Notes: a model not told the origin generated them from the letters alone. DNA of 64,000 nucleotides from Clarireedia homoeocarpa (GCA_001465935.1 LNKV01000025.1:887609-951608), one strand, 5' to 3'; positions 10,367-22,457 are shown, counted from the first letter of the stretch. A program made the numbers and translations.

Positions 10367-13300
10367 ATGGATGTGGGATCCGTCCTGGTCAATTCCTTGT
10401 CGGCAGGTCAGTACTTGCTCCTCTGCATTTAGGGAAAAGGAGCTTCCTGGCCAGATGCAGAGATCGCAGGAATTTAGATGCTGACTATTTTTAAGACAAT
10501 GCTGTTCGCAGTGCTGCCGAATTACAACTCACACAGGCAGCCGAAGCCAATTTTGTATGTGTTTCTTCCCCACGCAGCCTTGACCGCATCATCCACGAGC
10601 GTCCATAACCTTCTTTTGCTAATATTTTTTTCTCGCCTTCAATTTAGTCCGGATACCTAGTTACTCTCGTACAAGAATTAGCAAATGAAGAGGCTCAAGG
10701 CTCCGTTCGAGCGGCTGCTGGTATCGCCTTGAAGAACGCATTCACAGCTCGCGAATATGCTCGGCTTCGCGAATTACAAGAAAAATGGCTACAGCAGGAT
10801 CCGGAGACCAGGAAGCAGGTTAAGGACCTCACTCTTCAAACTTTAGCTTCTAGTAATACACAGGCTGGTCAGACGGCGGCTCAGGTCGTCTCGTCGATAG
10901 CAACGATCGAACTTCCTCGAGACCATTGGCCAGAGCTTATGCCAGCTTTGGTGCGCAATGTAGGAGAGGGTGGAGATCACCTCAAGCAAGCTTCCTTGAC
11001 TACTCTTGGATTTATTTGCGAGACTCAAGACGCCGAGTTGAGGCAGAGCTTGGTTCAGCACTCTAATGCCATCTTAACAGCAGTAGTGCAGGGTGCCCGA
11101 AAGGAGGAAACAAATCTCGAGGTTCGATTAGCTGCTATTTACGCTCTTGGCGACTCATTGGAGTTTGTGGATAGCAACTTCAAGAATGAGGGCGAGCGAA
11201 ACTATATCATGCAGGTTATCTGCGAAGCCACGCAAGCCGATGATTCGCGGATACAACAAGGTGCTTTCGGTTGTCTCAACAGGATTATGTCTTTGTACTA
11301 TGACTTAATGCGCTTCTACATGGAGAAAGCCCTCTTCGGTCTCACAATTATGGGCATGAAGAGTGAGGAAGAAGATGTCGCCAAGCTTGCAGTTGAGTTC
11401 TGGAGTACGGTTTGTGAGGAAGAAATTGCTATCGAGGATGACAATGCACAGGTAGGGGTTGGAAATATCCAATTAGCAACCAGAATACTAATAAGTGCAA
11501 CAACTAGGTCGATCAAGTCAGCCACATGCGACCATTTTACAATTTCTCCAAAGTCGCTACCGGTGAAGTTGTACCAGTGCTGTTGGGACTTTTGACCAAG
11601 CAGGACGAAGATGCGGCCGATGACGAATACAATATCTCCCGTGCCGCCTACCAGTGCCTGCAGCTCTACTCTCAGGCTGTTGGGGGAATGATTATCCAAC
11701 CTGTCTTGACGTTCGTTGAGGCCAATCTCCGATCAGAGGACTGGCATCAACGAGATGCTGCTGTATCAGCATTTGGAGCTATCATGGAGGGACCGGATGA
11801 GAAGACGCTCGAGCCAATTGTTAAGCAAGCACTCCCTGTTCTCATTGGCATGATGGACGACAGCGTTATTCATGTTAAGGACTCTACCGCATATGCTCTA
11901 GGACGCATCACAGAAGCCTGCTCGGAAGCTATTGATCCAGCTGTTCATCTGGAAAAATTGATTATTTCCTTGTTCGAGGGTCTAAACAGCAGCCCTAAAA
12001 TGGCAGGCTCTTGCTGTTGGGCATTGATGAACCTCGCGGAGCGATTCTCCGGAGAAATTGGTTGCCAAGAGAACCCCATCTCACCCCACTTCAACGAGAG
12101 CATTTCCCGTCTTCTCCAAGTCACTGAGAGACCAGATGCTGATAACTCACTTCGTACGGCTGCCTACGAAGTTCTCAATGCTTTCGTACAAAATGCTGCA
12201 AACGACAGTCTGCCCTCCGTCGCATCGCTGTCTGACGTTATTCTCAAGCGACTGGAAGGCACGATCCCTCTTCAGGCACAAGTTGTCAGCGTCGAGGACA
12301 GGATCACCCTCGAGGAGATGCAAACCAGTTTGTGTTCTGTCTTGCTGGCCATCATCCAACGTCTTGAAAAGGAAGTCGCACCACAATCTGACCGCATCAT
12401 GACTGTTCTTCTTCAGATCCTTAATGCTTGTGGTCCCAAATCGAGCGTTCCTGATGCAGTGTTTGCAACCGTCAGCAGCTTGGCCAACGCCCTTGAGGAC
12501 GGCTTCGCAAACTATATGGAGGCTTTCGCTCCCTTCCTCTACAATGCTCTTGGCAACCAGGAAGAGCCAAGTTTGTGCTCTATGGCTATTGGTCTCGTCA
12601 GTGACATCACCCGTTCGATGGGCCCAACATGTCAACCATTTTGCGACACATTTATGAACTATCTATTGAACAATCTGAGGGTATGTACTTACGAGAATAA
12701 TCTACTGCGTTGTACTTTTTACCAAATCTTAAAATAGAACTAACCATGCTTGCAGAGTACGGCTCTTGCCAACCAGTTCAAACCGGCTATTCTCCAATGT
12801 TTCGGGGATATTGCCGGGGCTATCGGCGGTCATTTCGAAACTTACTTGTCGGTTGTCGCCCAAGTACTCCAACAAGCCGCTGGTGTTCAAGCAAGTCCCG
12901 ATGGATCTTATGAAATGTTCGATTATGTCATTTCGTTGAGAGAAGGTATCATGGATGCTTGGAGTGGTATCATCACTGCAATGATGAAGGATAACAAGAG
13001 TATGTTTTTATATCACTGTGCCTGGATGATTGGTGTTAACATGGTACAGCCGATCTCCTCCGACCATACGTCGACTCAATTTTCAGTCTTCTCAACACCA
13101 TCTGGCTTGATCAGAACCGAAGTGATGCTCTTATGCGGTCTTCTATGGGTGTCATTGGGTAGGTCCCATCTCAGTATTATTTTCTTCGTGCATACTAATC
13201 AAGTCCAGTGACCTTGCCGATTGTTTCCCAACTGGCGAATACGCTATATATTACCGCGCTGAATGGCTCATGGCCATGATCAAGGAAACCAAGTCGAGCC

Positions 13301-13395
13301 GAGAGTGGCAACAGAGAACTATTGACACAGCACGCTGGGCTCGGGAACAAGTTAAGCGTCAAATCGGTGGTAGCCAAAGCGTTCAACAAACTTGA
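10367..13395 (+). CDS. KAP95: Importin subunit beta-1 (karyopherin 95)
   Basis: Seven exons: 10367-10406, 10496-10554, 10648-11451, 11508-12680, 12756-12999, 13050-13158 and 13209-13395, giving 871 residues, the usual length. The first two short exons join to give MDVGSVLVNSLSADNAVRSAAE, matching the family N-terminus, so the start is secure. The protein is a HEAT-repeat superhelix with an importin-N domain at the start and HEAT units throughout (for example the AVSAFGAIMEG and STAYALGRITEA helices). It carries importin-alpha/NLS cargo through nuclear pores by binding FG nucleoporins and releases it on RanGTP. All introns are GT-AG, 50-93 nt, and all phases agree. Confidence 0.96.
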
Positions 13396-15207
13396 TCTAA
13401 TTTACGTTTAACGATCAATACGCGTCCAAGACGGATACAACCCTTTAATGTTCGTTTCCCAATCTGGCGCATCCCCTCCAGATATAGCTCAGAATGGGGG
13501 CTCATCAATTTTATTCTTTCTTTCATGATTTCTACTTTCTAGCAGGTCATCCAAAAGAGGGGTATTGTCCTCGACCTATATTCATCTCGTTTGTTTGTTC
13601 CAATATCCTTCAACCTTCTATCTCCGATTCCCCGTAATGGAAAGTTCCTGTCCAACACAGACTCCATCTACATTTACTATCCAACGGCGAAACTCCGTAT
13701 GGGCTTGAGAGGAAGTTTTTTGATCACACCCCTGTTTCCCCTTTTGCACAGCACCAACAGCACCTATAGCACCTATATCACCAGCACTTTGTACAAACAG
13801 CCCCGTTATCCCTACCACTCGCACCAATACCCCTAGTTACACCATCGCCACGAATTTGTCTACTTTCCTCTTCTATCGGTTTTATTGTTCTGCTGCTATA
13901 GCGAAAGAGAGCACACGCATATCATGGGTTGGCTTTCTCTGATGAAGGATGATGGGAGAAGAAGAGGAAAGGAAGTGATTGATTGAATGAATGAATGAAT
14001 GGATCAATTGTTTTTCACCGAAAATTCTTGTACTGCGAGGAAGGATGGGATGGAATAAATAGTTAGGAAGACTCGATGAACGACACATGGAAGATGAAAC
14101 GAGTGTGCGTGGATGACTTGGGGTATGGATTGGATGGAGCAGGAAAGGAGCGGAGTTAAGATGGAATGGATTGGAATGGGTGGAAATACTACATGTAATA
14201 CTATGACAATGATCGACCGGTTTGGGTCCTTTGTTCATGGTGGTGATTAAGAATTTGGGAAATTCATGCATGGATGAAAAGATGATAGAAATCTATGATA
14301 AGATGGTGCGAAGTCGGGGGAACGGAATCAAGTGATTCTGAGGAAAGAGGCAAGAAGGAATGCGAATGAAGAAGGGGAACCGCACTACTATACAACCATT
14401 GATGATTTTTATCAAATGGTTTTTGTATCTAGCTAGGTCTAGGTATAGAATTACCCGACATTTCGAAGTCGAATTGAGGGAATAGTGGGTGGATAGAAGA
14501 GAGAATAAACCAATTAAATCATCAATCAAATCAAAATCAGAGCAATATGAGTAGCTTTGATGAGACACTATTAGATGTGAATGATCATAAACTGATATCC
14601 AAATCACTATGCTCTTCCCCTTCACCTGAACTCGGCTACAGAGAATGCAACTTCCAATCTACCTACCTCTTACCAATCTCCAATCCTTCTAGATTTCCCA
14701 ACTCGGGCCTTCCCACCCTTCTGCTTAGAAATCCAATGTTTTGAATTTTTCCAAAACTTCAACGACGCTAGAACGTCATTATCTGCAGATATACTTTCCC
14801 AAAAAGGAAATTACACCAAAATAAGAGAACCACAAAATCATTATGCATTGTTCTAACTCCACTTATCGGCTTACACATTACAAATCATCCTATATCCAAA
14901 CAGATCCTTTGCTTGATATGGGCAATGCATCGGTCCAATAGATTGGTTTTTGTAAGTGAGGTTAGCAGGTTATCTATGTGGACATCATGTGATTTAACCC
15001 CGCATATGTGGTATTACAGTATATAAGAAGAGAGAGTTGCTGTTGAGGAGAGGTGTTTTGTTTTTTTATAAGTACATTCTAAATTTAGTGTTGACGTTTT
15101 ATTTACTCTTTTAAGATTGCTTGTGTTGTTTGTTCGTCTACTGTGTGTGTATCCTGTACTGTACACGGCTACTATTCCACACCTACCCTACTGCACCAAA
15201 CGTCACC
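13396..15207. other. Intergenic region between KAP95 and the PRISE-like reductase
   Basis: About 1.8 kb with no convincing gene. It contains GAAT and GGAT-rich low-complexity DNA (13980-14190) and an AT-rich promoter-like stretch just before 15208. Confidence 0.6.
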
Positions 15208-17384
15208 ATGTCACCAACCCAACCTCAAAGCCAAAATATCTACCGCGCCCTCCCTTCCTCCTCCTCCTCCTACCCCAGCCGTGCGACGAGGCGCACGGCT
15301 ATCGTCACGGGCGCGTCCGGTATCTCCGGCCAGTATATGCTGATGCATCTTAAGCGGTTTCCGCGGCGCTGGGAGAAGGTGTATGCGCTTTCGAGGTCGA
15401 GGCCTGGGGTGCTTGATGGGTTGGTCGAGAGGGACGGGGAGGGGAAGGAGGGGAAAGTAAGTTTCGAACATGTGGGTGTGGATTTGTTGGCGGGGAAAGA
15501 GGAGATTAAGAGGGTGTTGGGGGAGAAAGGGGTTAGAGCTGATACGGTGTTCTTTTTTGCTTATATGGAGGTTAAGGGAGGAGATAGAGAATGAGGGGAT
15601 GTGGGGGGCGCAGGGGAAGATGGTGGAGGTTAATGGTATGTTGTTTGGTTTTTTTTTTTTTTTTTTTTTTTGGTGTGTGAGTTTTGATGGGGTTTTGGTC
15701 GTGATTGTTGCTTCGTGGTGATCTTCTTGAGAGGGTGGGATGGGAGGAAGGGAGAAAGGAAAAAGAAAGAAAGAGTTGGGTACTGATAATTTCGCAGGGA
15801 AAATGCTTAGTGACTTTGTTCTTGCGATGGAGGATCGACCATTTGAGAGGATTGTGCTGCAGACTGGTGCGAAGGTATGTTCTGGTTCGACTTCATCTAT
15901 TTGTTATTCATGCGAGACATGTATCTATTTGAGAGAGACATGCATCTTTTCACGACAGCGGCCTAACTAACTTCAACAGAACTACGGAGTGCACCTGGGA
16001 CCAAGCCTTCTACCCTGTCATGAAGACGATCCGCGGGTTTTGACTATCCCGAATTTTTATTACGCGTAAGTCTGTCTGCGCATCGAGCCATATGTATTGC
16101 AGCAGAGGCTCTCGATTTCCAGAGCTTGGTGGACATCTTATTTTGGTACTAATGATGACTTTACGTTGCATTGTACAGACAGGAAGACATCCTCAAAGAA
16201 CTTGCACCAAAACAAAATTTTACCTACTCTATCACTCGGCCTTCACATATATTGGGCGCGGTTAAGGGGAATTACATGAATTTGGCGTGAGTTAAGCTAT
16301 TTGGGACCATACATACACTCACCTTTCTGCGCTCGGGAAGTGCTAATGTGTTAATAGAATTGCGCTGGGATTATACTTTGTGGTGCAGAAGGAATTAGGG
16401 GAGCCGGCTATCTTTCCTGGTCAGTCCTTTTATTTCTCTTCACTATTGCTTCACTGTCTGGGTTTGGATGGATGAACGACTGACTGACGAATCACCTCGC
16501 ATCACAGGAACCGAACACAAATATCACTGTTTCGAGACTTTTTCCGGCGCAGCACTCAATAGTCATCTTGCCGAATTCTGTGCTCTAACCCCAGAATGTG
16601 CCGGTGAGGTAAGTTCCCCCCTCCTGCTCCATCACAGCTTCTCTCAGAGCCCTCCACTCCCCTCAACTAACACCAAACCCAGGCATTCAACGCCTTCAAT
16701 GGCGACACCACAACCTGGGCACGGATCTACCCCCAGCTAGCTACCTACTGGAATGTTGCCCTCCCCTCCCCATCAACGCACTTCAGCAGCCCCGCACCCC
16801 GCCCATTCAAGCTCGCGCTCGATACACCGGCACCGTATCCCTCCAACACGAAATCCCAGCTCGAGTTGAGGAATAGTCTACAGGCATGGTCGAAGGAGGC
16901 GAAAGTCATTGAAGCGTGGGAGAAGATTGCGCAGAGGGAGAAACTGGATAGAGAGGTTTTTGTGAAGGCTAGTTGGGGGTTTGCGGATGCGGTAATGGCG
17001 TTGGGGTGGAGTATTGTCTTGGGAGGGAATAAGGTATGCTATGTGATTTTATTTATTTTGTCTTTCTTTTTACATTTCATTTCTCAGTCATTCTCGCATC
17101 TTTTGATATAGTTTTACGAAGCTGGGAGATCGTTCTCTCGGCTCGATTGCATGGGTCGAGGAGGCTCGTCTCATAATAGTGGTGGCATTGTGAGAATGAG
17201 GATGAAAGTAGAGAGAGTATCATGCAATCAAACTAGTGTAGAGGAACTGGAGGAGCTACGCTAACGGTTGTATTAGTTACGCAAATTTGGATTCCACGCT
17301 ACCGTCGATTCGTACGATGATTGGGTGAGGGTGTGGGAAGAAGCGCAGGAGTTAAGGTTCTTGCCTAAGTTTAGCTCGAAGTAA
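15208..17384 (+). pseudogene. PRISE-like short-chain reductase, frameshifted
   Basis: Eight exons: 15208-15635, 15798-15874, 15980-16065, 16179-16286, 16358-16419, 16508-16608, 16683-17033 and 17277-17384. The start ATG has a CACC context. A TGASGISG nucleotide-binding loop lies at residues 34-41. FFFAYMEVK, ITRPSHILGAVKGNYMN and a long helical C-terminus match the PRISE (progesterone 5-beta-reductase/iridoid synthase-like) branch of the SDR family, NAD(P)H-dependent enone reductases; the fungal substrate is unknown. Exon 1 is one base too long: after MEVK the frame hits TGA at about 15592, while the +1 frame continues EEIENEGMWGAQGKMVEVNG. Reading GG for the GGG at 15576-15578 would give a 439-residue protein. 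Every other exon is intact, so this is either a sequencing error or a very young lesion. Confidence 0.8.
15649..15671. repeat. Poly(T) tract inside intron 1 of the PRISE-like gene
   Basis: A run of 23 T residues 13 nt into the first intron. Confidence 0.9.
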
Positions 17385-18308
17385 GTAAAGTTGAGATCAG
17401 ATAGCTTTCGTTTGGTGGTGATGATGGTGTTTTTGGTGCGTGGGAAGTTATTAGCATGGTTGTCTTTTCTTACGGCTTTTGAGGACCAAGAAGGGTGATT
17501 TAGTGGTGATGTTTTAAGGGATATATTTGGGTGTGTAAATAGGTGGACTGTCTGGGGCGGTAAATAGAGAGTTGTAGACACAGTATCGCGGTCTTGAAAA
17601 TCAAATTCTTAGTTTTCACCAATTTACATCCCTCGGTATGGAAGCCACGCAAGCTCATCCATTCATGGAGATACTCTGCAAATTACATATTATATTTACA
17701 GTTTGATCTAGACGAGATGCGACACAGGGTATCTCCCATTGTGATAGATTTACACATGAGCAAAGCTTGCCTCCAAGAGGTTGAAAATGTGATCCTATAA
17801 CATCGCTCATCTCGCGTAAACACGGAGGAGCTACAGTAGAACCTCCCACTGGCTGGCTACCAGGCTCAAAGTTCGACCCGCTTGACATATGAGTTGATTC
17901 TATATCTTTCTCTGTCACTAGGACCCCCCGATTGGAGGTGGAAGTTTCTGTAGAAGCAGGTCATATAACTCAGGTGTTGGCAAGTAAAAGCATATCTTAC
18001 TGTACTGCTCCCGCCAGTGAAGAAAGATACTGTGGCTTGCTCAACTCACGTACTGTAGCAGCTTAAACACGGAAAGATGTATAATACGGCATCTAGTCTT
18101 GCCAAAAAAAATATATCCGCGTAATTTAAAGAGAAAACAACATCGTGGAATCCACATGGGAAATAGGAAAAATGCAGAAAATTAAAATTAAAAAAACGCC
18201 GGATTAGCTATAACCTAAGATTACCTTCCCAACTCCAGACCTCCTGAAAACCAGCTACTATGCATGTACCCAATCATATTGAGATGTTTATCTTGCTTAG
18301 ATGATGGC
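17385..18308. other. Convergent intergenic region
   Basis: About 0.9 kb between two converging genes. AT-rich, especially 18100-18200. I see no gene or RNA. Confidence 0.6.
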
Positions 18309-19172
18309 TCATCTCTTCGTATGCTTATCCTTTTTACCATTTTCTTCCTTTGGTACAAACTCTGGCGCATCAACTGCCCCCTGCAGCACTCGTGTGTTCT
18401 TGCGATTTGTCAGTGTTTCTACATGATGCTTTCGACTTTCCCTAGATGCACTTGAAGTTGCAGTTGTCTCATTTGGGGCAGCTGGAGCTGATGGCTTTGC
18501 AGATGATGACTCCTTCCTAGCTGGTGGCTTCGTAGCTGTGGTGTTGCTGCTGGGCTTGGACGAGGGCGCTGTGGTAGTCGCCTGGGCTTTTGTCATTCTT
18601 GAGTCTGTGAATGTAGCGGCTCTATTTCCACCATCTGGTGGAGGAAAAAATGGCTCTTTAGGCGCCTTGCGTGTCTTTTTGCGTTCTTTCTCCTCCTCAT
18701 TAAGGACTGCCTTTCCTGAGCCTGGGGCTGGGTGTCCAGGGTTTGCAGCACTCCATTTTTGCTCCAAGACTCTAGTTGGTGGAAGAAGTGTCTGTTCGGC
18801 AGCTCCCTTTGCATGTCTGGCCCTCCTTGCTTTTTGTTTTTCTGAATCCGACTCAATCAAGGCATTTATATTCTTCCAGTCCTCTGCGGTGGTGGTGTCT
18901 GTTATCTTTTCTTTCAACGCTGTCTTGCTGAACTTCCCAACAACATCTTCAAGGTCCTCTCCGAGTTCAATGTCGAAGTCACGATCCGAGTCCATAGATG
19001 AACGAGATTGGGCAATCGGTACAGCTGCAATAGGAACCTTTTTACCCTTGTAATTTATTGCTGCAGGGCTACTGCGTCTGCTAGATCTGGAACGGGACTT
19101 GGGCCTGTCAGGCTTGCCTGTCTTCTCCTTCTCAGTGCGGCGAGCACTTAATCTTACAGTTCCATTTGGCAT
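18309..19172 (-). CDS. Hypothetical basic, disordered protein
   Basis: A single 287-residue ORF read from ATG at 19172. I do not recognise it. The N-terminus is Arg/Ser/Lys-rich (KSRSRSSRRSSP), followed by an acidic stretch (DRDFDIELGEDLEDVVGKF). A short helical part around EDWKNINALIESDSEKQKARRARHAK comes next, then a long Pro/Ser/Thr/Lys-rich tail ending KKDKHTKR. The composition suggests a mostly disordered nuclear or nucleic-acid-associated protein, but no domain supports that. A TATATA element lies about 60 bp upstream (near 19238). Biased composition alone can keep a frame open; the absence of stops over 287 codons and the upstream TATA-like element favour a real gene. Confidence 0.6.
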   Translation of the reverse strand: MPNGTVRLSARRTEKEKTGKPDRPKSRSRSSRRSSPAAINYKGKKVPIAAVPIAQSRSSMDSDRDFDIELGEDLEDVVGKFSKTALKEKITDTTTAEDWKNINALIESDSEKQKARRARHAKGAAEQTLLPPTRVLEQKWSAANPGHPAPGSGKAVLNEEEKERKKTRKAPKEPFFPPPDGGNRAATFTDSRMTKAQATTTAPSSKPSSNTTATKPPARKESSSAKPSAPAAPNETTATSSASRESRKHHVETLTNRKNTRVLQGAVDAPEFVPKEENGKKDKHTKR

Positions 19173-20771
19173 GATGCAGACGTTTATTTAGAAAGACTTC
19201 TATGGCTTAAATATTTGTATGATATCGTTGGTTTTGAGTATATAAAATGGAACGAACTTGTGTGAGAGTGATGATTGAGGTAGAAATTAGACTCTTATAT
19301 AGCTTCAAGGTGTACACTGCCAACATCATCTCGTAGTGAATACTAGAGCAACGAAAGCTTCGTATCATGCCATTGGAACATTCGTGTACGGTATCCTTAC
19401 TCCAGGTCTGCCAGATCGGCCAATGGGCGAGGTAGGGTGTAAAACGGTACCGCGCTCAGGAGACGCCCATGAACAGACCCATCCAAGAAGGATAACACCT
19501 CATAGACGAGAATCGGCTTAAGCGAGATGATACGCGCCGATAGTAAGGGACCGCACTACAAGACAGACACTATCATAATATTAAGAAAGGTAGACATTGT
19601 GCTGACACCTTTTAAAGCCCGACACACGAATGCACTGAACATCTCACTCGATCAGAGCGGGATACGGGTAGAATGCAGAAACAACAAGGAATCAGATGGA
19701 ATATCCTCTTACCTCAATGAGGTAATTGAGGGCGGGTGCAACTATGACCCAAATAGACACCGCAACCCAACACCAGTTTCCCACTCCAACACAGACAATA
19801 TTGCACAAGAATGGAAATAGTAACGCCACATAAATTGGCAAGCCAAATTACCAGCCATGTTGCGTGAATTCAGCTCTCAAGCCCCTCATAAAATGTTTGT
19901 TGGTATCTGGAGGTTCAAGTCCCTCACCACCGTTTATCGTGAATTTATCTTTTTTCTGTAGTTCAAGGAAATATCCTGGTGGCTCCTCAAATTCTCTGTG
20001 CTCCTCCTGTGAGAGTTCTAGACAGCATAGCCAGAATACTTGGTGCCCAGAAACATAACATGTAGCTGTTTTCAAGCATTTAACACTACCTGAAGAAATT
20101 ATGTATGAGGATCAGAGCGATCTGACTCCGTACTGCATATGATAACATACGGAAGCTACTAGTGATTTTCAGTGTTCAGGAATATGAAAAACGCATCCGC
20201 TTCTCAAGAGATACGCAAAATATGGGGATGGATGATGACCTTTCGGGTCCTCGCGGGCCTAGCTCCTGGGCACCTGTAGGTCATGGTGTAGATCATCTCG
20301 TGGGAACTTAACCTCCAGTCAGTAAGCCGGCCACGCCCGGCAAGGCCTTTTCGAAAACTTGGCTAACAAGACATGCATCTCCACGATAGTTTGACTGATC
20401 CATCGACAAACTATAAGCTTGACATTCATACTTCGCCCATGTTATTCGGGCAAAACCAAGAACACTTTGTGAGATCGCGGAGCTGACTTCAACAATTTGC
20501 AAAAGATCACTTGCTTACGGTTTAGAAAACATTTTGACTTCAAGCACTTAAAAGATTGAGCGTGAGTGACTGTGATACCAGTATACTCTCAAGCATCAGA
20601 ACCGAGTGCGCAAAAGCAGTAACACATAATACAGTGACCGCCGGATATAGTAGTCTCTGACACAGCTCCCTAATCAACAAGGTTAACTGCACTATACCAT
20701 CCTCTAATCCCCGCCACTCACACCTCCTAAGCGCCTATTTACTATCTCCTAAAGTCTGCACTTCGGCTAGG

Positions 20772-21182
20772 CTAAGAGTTCTTGCCTTGTGAACCTTTCT
20801 TTAATGCTTTTTCAATGGCACTTTGACTAGTTCCCGACGCATACCGAATGGCATCGCCAGAATTCTTGGTTCCTTGGAATTTTGAATCGTAGGGATTACT
20901 CGCAGTCGATAGATTGGATTCGAAAGATTCCTTCTTCGCCACTTGTTTCTTAGGCGTTACGAGCCACTGGATCAAGCGACAGTATTCCCCGCTCAAGTAT
21001 CCCAACCAAGGAAAATTGAAGTCCCTGGACGCTGTATTGAGCCGATAGTACTCATTAGAGCCCCTGACCAATGGACAATGCACTTGAAACATGCTGAATC
21101 TCAAAATCCACATTGTGAGGGCTCTGCACTGTTCTTTGTGGCATAATGATGGGAAGTTGTAGATCCGCCTTGTACATATCAC
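20772..21182 (-). CDS. Possible small hypothetical protein (weak)
   Basis: The frame is open for 136 codons. The part ending in a Ser/Gly/Lys-rich tail (SQSAIEKALKKGSQGKNS) and the YYRLNTASRDFNFPWLGYL stretch have protein-like composition. The frame opens with GTG and its first ATG is well inside, so any real gene would need an upstream exon that I cannot place. Chance is a serious alternative. Confidence 0.2.
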   Translation of the reverse strand: MICTRRIYNFPSLCHKEQCRALTMWILRFSMFQVHCPLVRGSNEYYRLNTASRDFNFPWLGYLSGEYCRLIQWLVTPKKQVAKKESFESNLSTASNPYDSKFQGTKNSGDAIRYASGTSQSAIEKALKKGSQGKNS

Positions 21183-21482
21183 ATCGTGGTACTAGCGACA
21201 ATGTTCAGTACGAACGAACAGTAGGATATAGCATCTCTAGACACTCCATCCAGTCTTTCGGGGCTGGTTGGGTTTGCTGGTTGATGGACGAGAGCCCGCG
21301 TTACTTCTCGTTCAGTCTGTTTTTGCGTTCGAGTTCGAGGGTTGTCGTTGGTGTTGTAAACTTCCCCACAAAACTTTCTCGGTTAAAATTGAATTTCTTG
21401 GCGCCCACAAAGAGCGACGAGATCCTTCAATCACCCACCACGACGAGATTGACTCCATAGGAACAGATTCAACACCATATCG

Positions 21483-21576
21483 GTATGTGCATTCCATGTT
21501 TTTATTACAAAAATCTACGAGAGATCCTATGCAGAGTGCGGCGATGAGTTTCATCTAACATTTCGCTCTGATTTAG
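21483..21576 (+). other. EGD1: Probable 5'-leader intron of EGD1
   Basis: Donor GTATGT at 21483, branch CTAAC at 21555-21559 and acceptor TTTAG ending at 21576 define a plausible 94-nt intron 69 bp before the EGD1 ATG. All three signals fit fungal consensus; no coding phase can confirm it. Confidence 0.5.
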
Positions 21577-21645
21577 GACCATCTCCAATTCCTCGCCTTC
21601 TGTACCTCCCCCTCACTCTCCGACGAAGGTCTTACTATAGCAATC

Positions 21646-22457
21646 ATGGATATGGAAAAGTTGAAGAGAATGCAGGCGCGAGGTGGTGTGCGAACTGGTA
21701 CGTTTGGCTCTATTTAAGGATATTCAGAAGTGGAATTGTTAGAGGCTGTGGATGCAATTTGAGATCTGTACCATACTGTTTATCTCATTCCTCGCTCTTT
21801 GGACCATTTCTCTTCCGTTGCACAGTATCTAGCAGCTAACATGCTCTCTCAGGGTACGTAAATCATTCATAATCTACCTTTTGGATCTGCGATTACGACC
21901 ACGAGGACTGAATTGCGAAGATTGCGAATTGAATTGCGCGCATAGCGGGGTAGCATAGATGTGCTGACAAAATCAATAGTGGAAAGGGTACACCAAGAAG
22001 AAAGGTCAAGAATGTTCACAAGAGCACTGGAATGGATGACAAGAAGCTACAAACCGCCCTGAAGAAGCTGAACGTTCAACCCATTCAAGCTATCGAGGAA
22101 GTGAACATGTTCAAGTCTGACGGAAATGTCATCCACTTCGCTGCACCAAAAGGTATTGCGATTCAACGAGGCACCATTCTCTAATCATCCTTCTAATTCT
22201 GACTTACAGTTCACGCCGCCGTCCCATCTAACACCTTTGCTATCTACGGAAACGGCGAAGACAAGGAACTCACTGAGCTTGTTCCCGGTATTCTCAACCA
22301 ACTTGGCCCAGACTCCCTTGCCTCCCTTCGAAAACTCGCTGAGAGCTACCAATCGATGCAAAAGGCAGAAGGTGGTGAAGACAAGAAGGACGACGAAGAC
22401 GATGATGATATTCCCGATTTGGTCGAAGGAGAGAACTTTGAGGATAAAGTCGAATAA
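21646..22457 (+). CDS. EGD1: Nascent polypeptide-associated complex subunit beta (with frame problems)
   Basis: Exon 1 begins with ATG at 21646 (MDMEKLKRMQARGGVRT). The middle exon runs 21979-22152, and the last exon 22210-22457 ends at TAA. NAC-beta pairs with NAC-alpha at the ribosome exit tunnel. The BTF3/NAC core (NVQPIQAIEEVNMFKSDGNV through LVPGILNQLGPDSLASLRKL) and the acidic tail DDDDIPDLVEG are intact. Two things do not fit. First, the conserved GKGTPRRKVKNVH, which holds the RRK ribosome-binding motif, is one frame off from KSTGMDDKKLQ, because AAA at 22019-22021 should be AA. Second, the donor GTACGT at 21698 does not join in phase to GKGTPRRK: either the GT at 21702 or a 1-nt exon at 21853 is needed. 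Direct 21698/21978 splicing gives an open 157-residue frame but scrambles the ribosome-binding segment. Family identity is certain; the exact structure is not. Confidence 0.85.

Larger units (their letters stand above)
19173..21645. other. Intergenic region upstream of EGD1
   Basis: About 2.5 kb. No confident gene. A weak minus-strand frame lies at 20772-21182 (listed separately). A tRNA B-box-like GGTTCAAGTCC occurs at about 19910 without a foldable tRNA around it. The right end holds the EGD1 promoter and a probable leader intron. Confidence 0.55.

Noticed and set aside
19890..19945. tRNA-like B-box (GGTTCAAGTCC) with a CACCACC stretch that could be an acceptor end
   Set aside because: No matching GGTGGTG 5' arm, no A-box at the right distance and no good T-stem, so no cloverleaf can be drawn.
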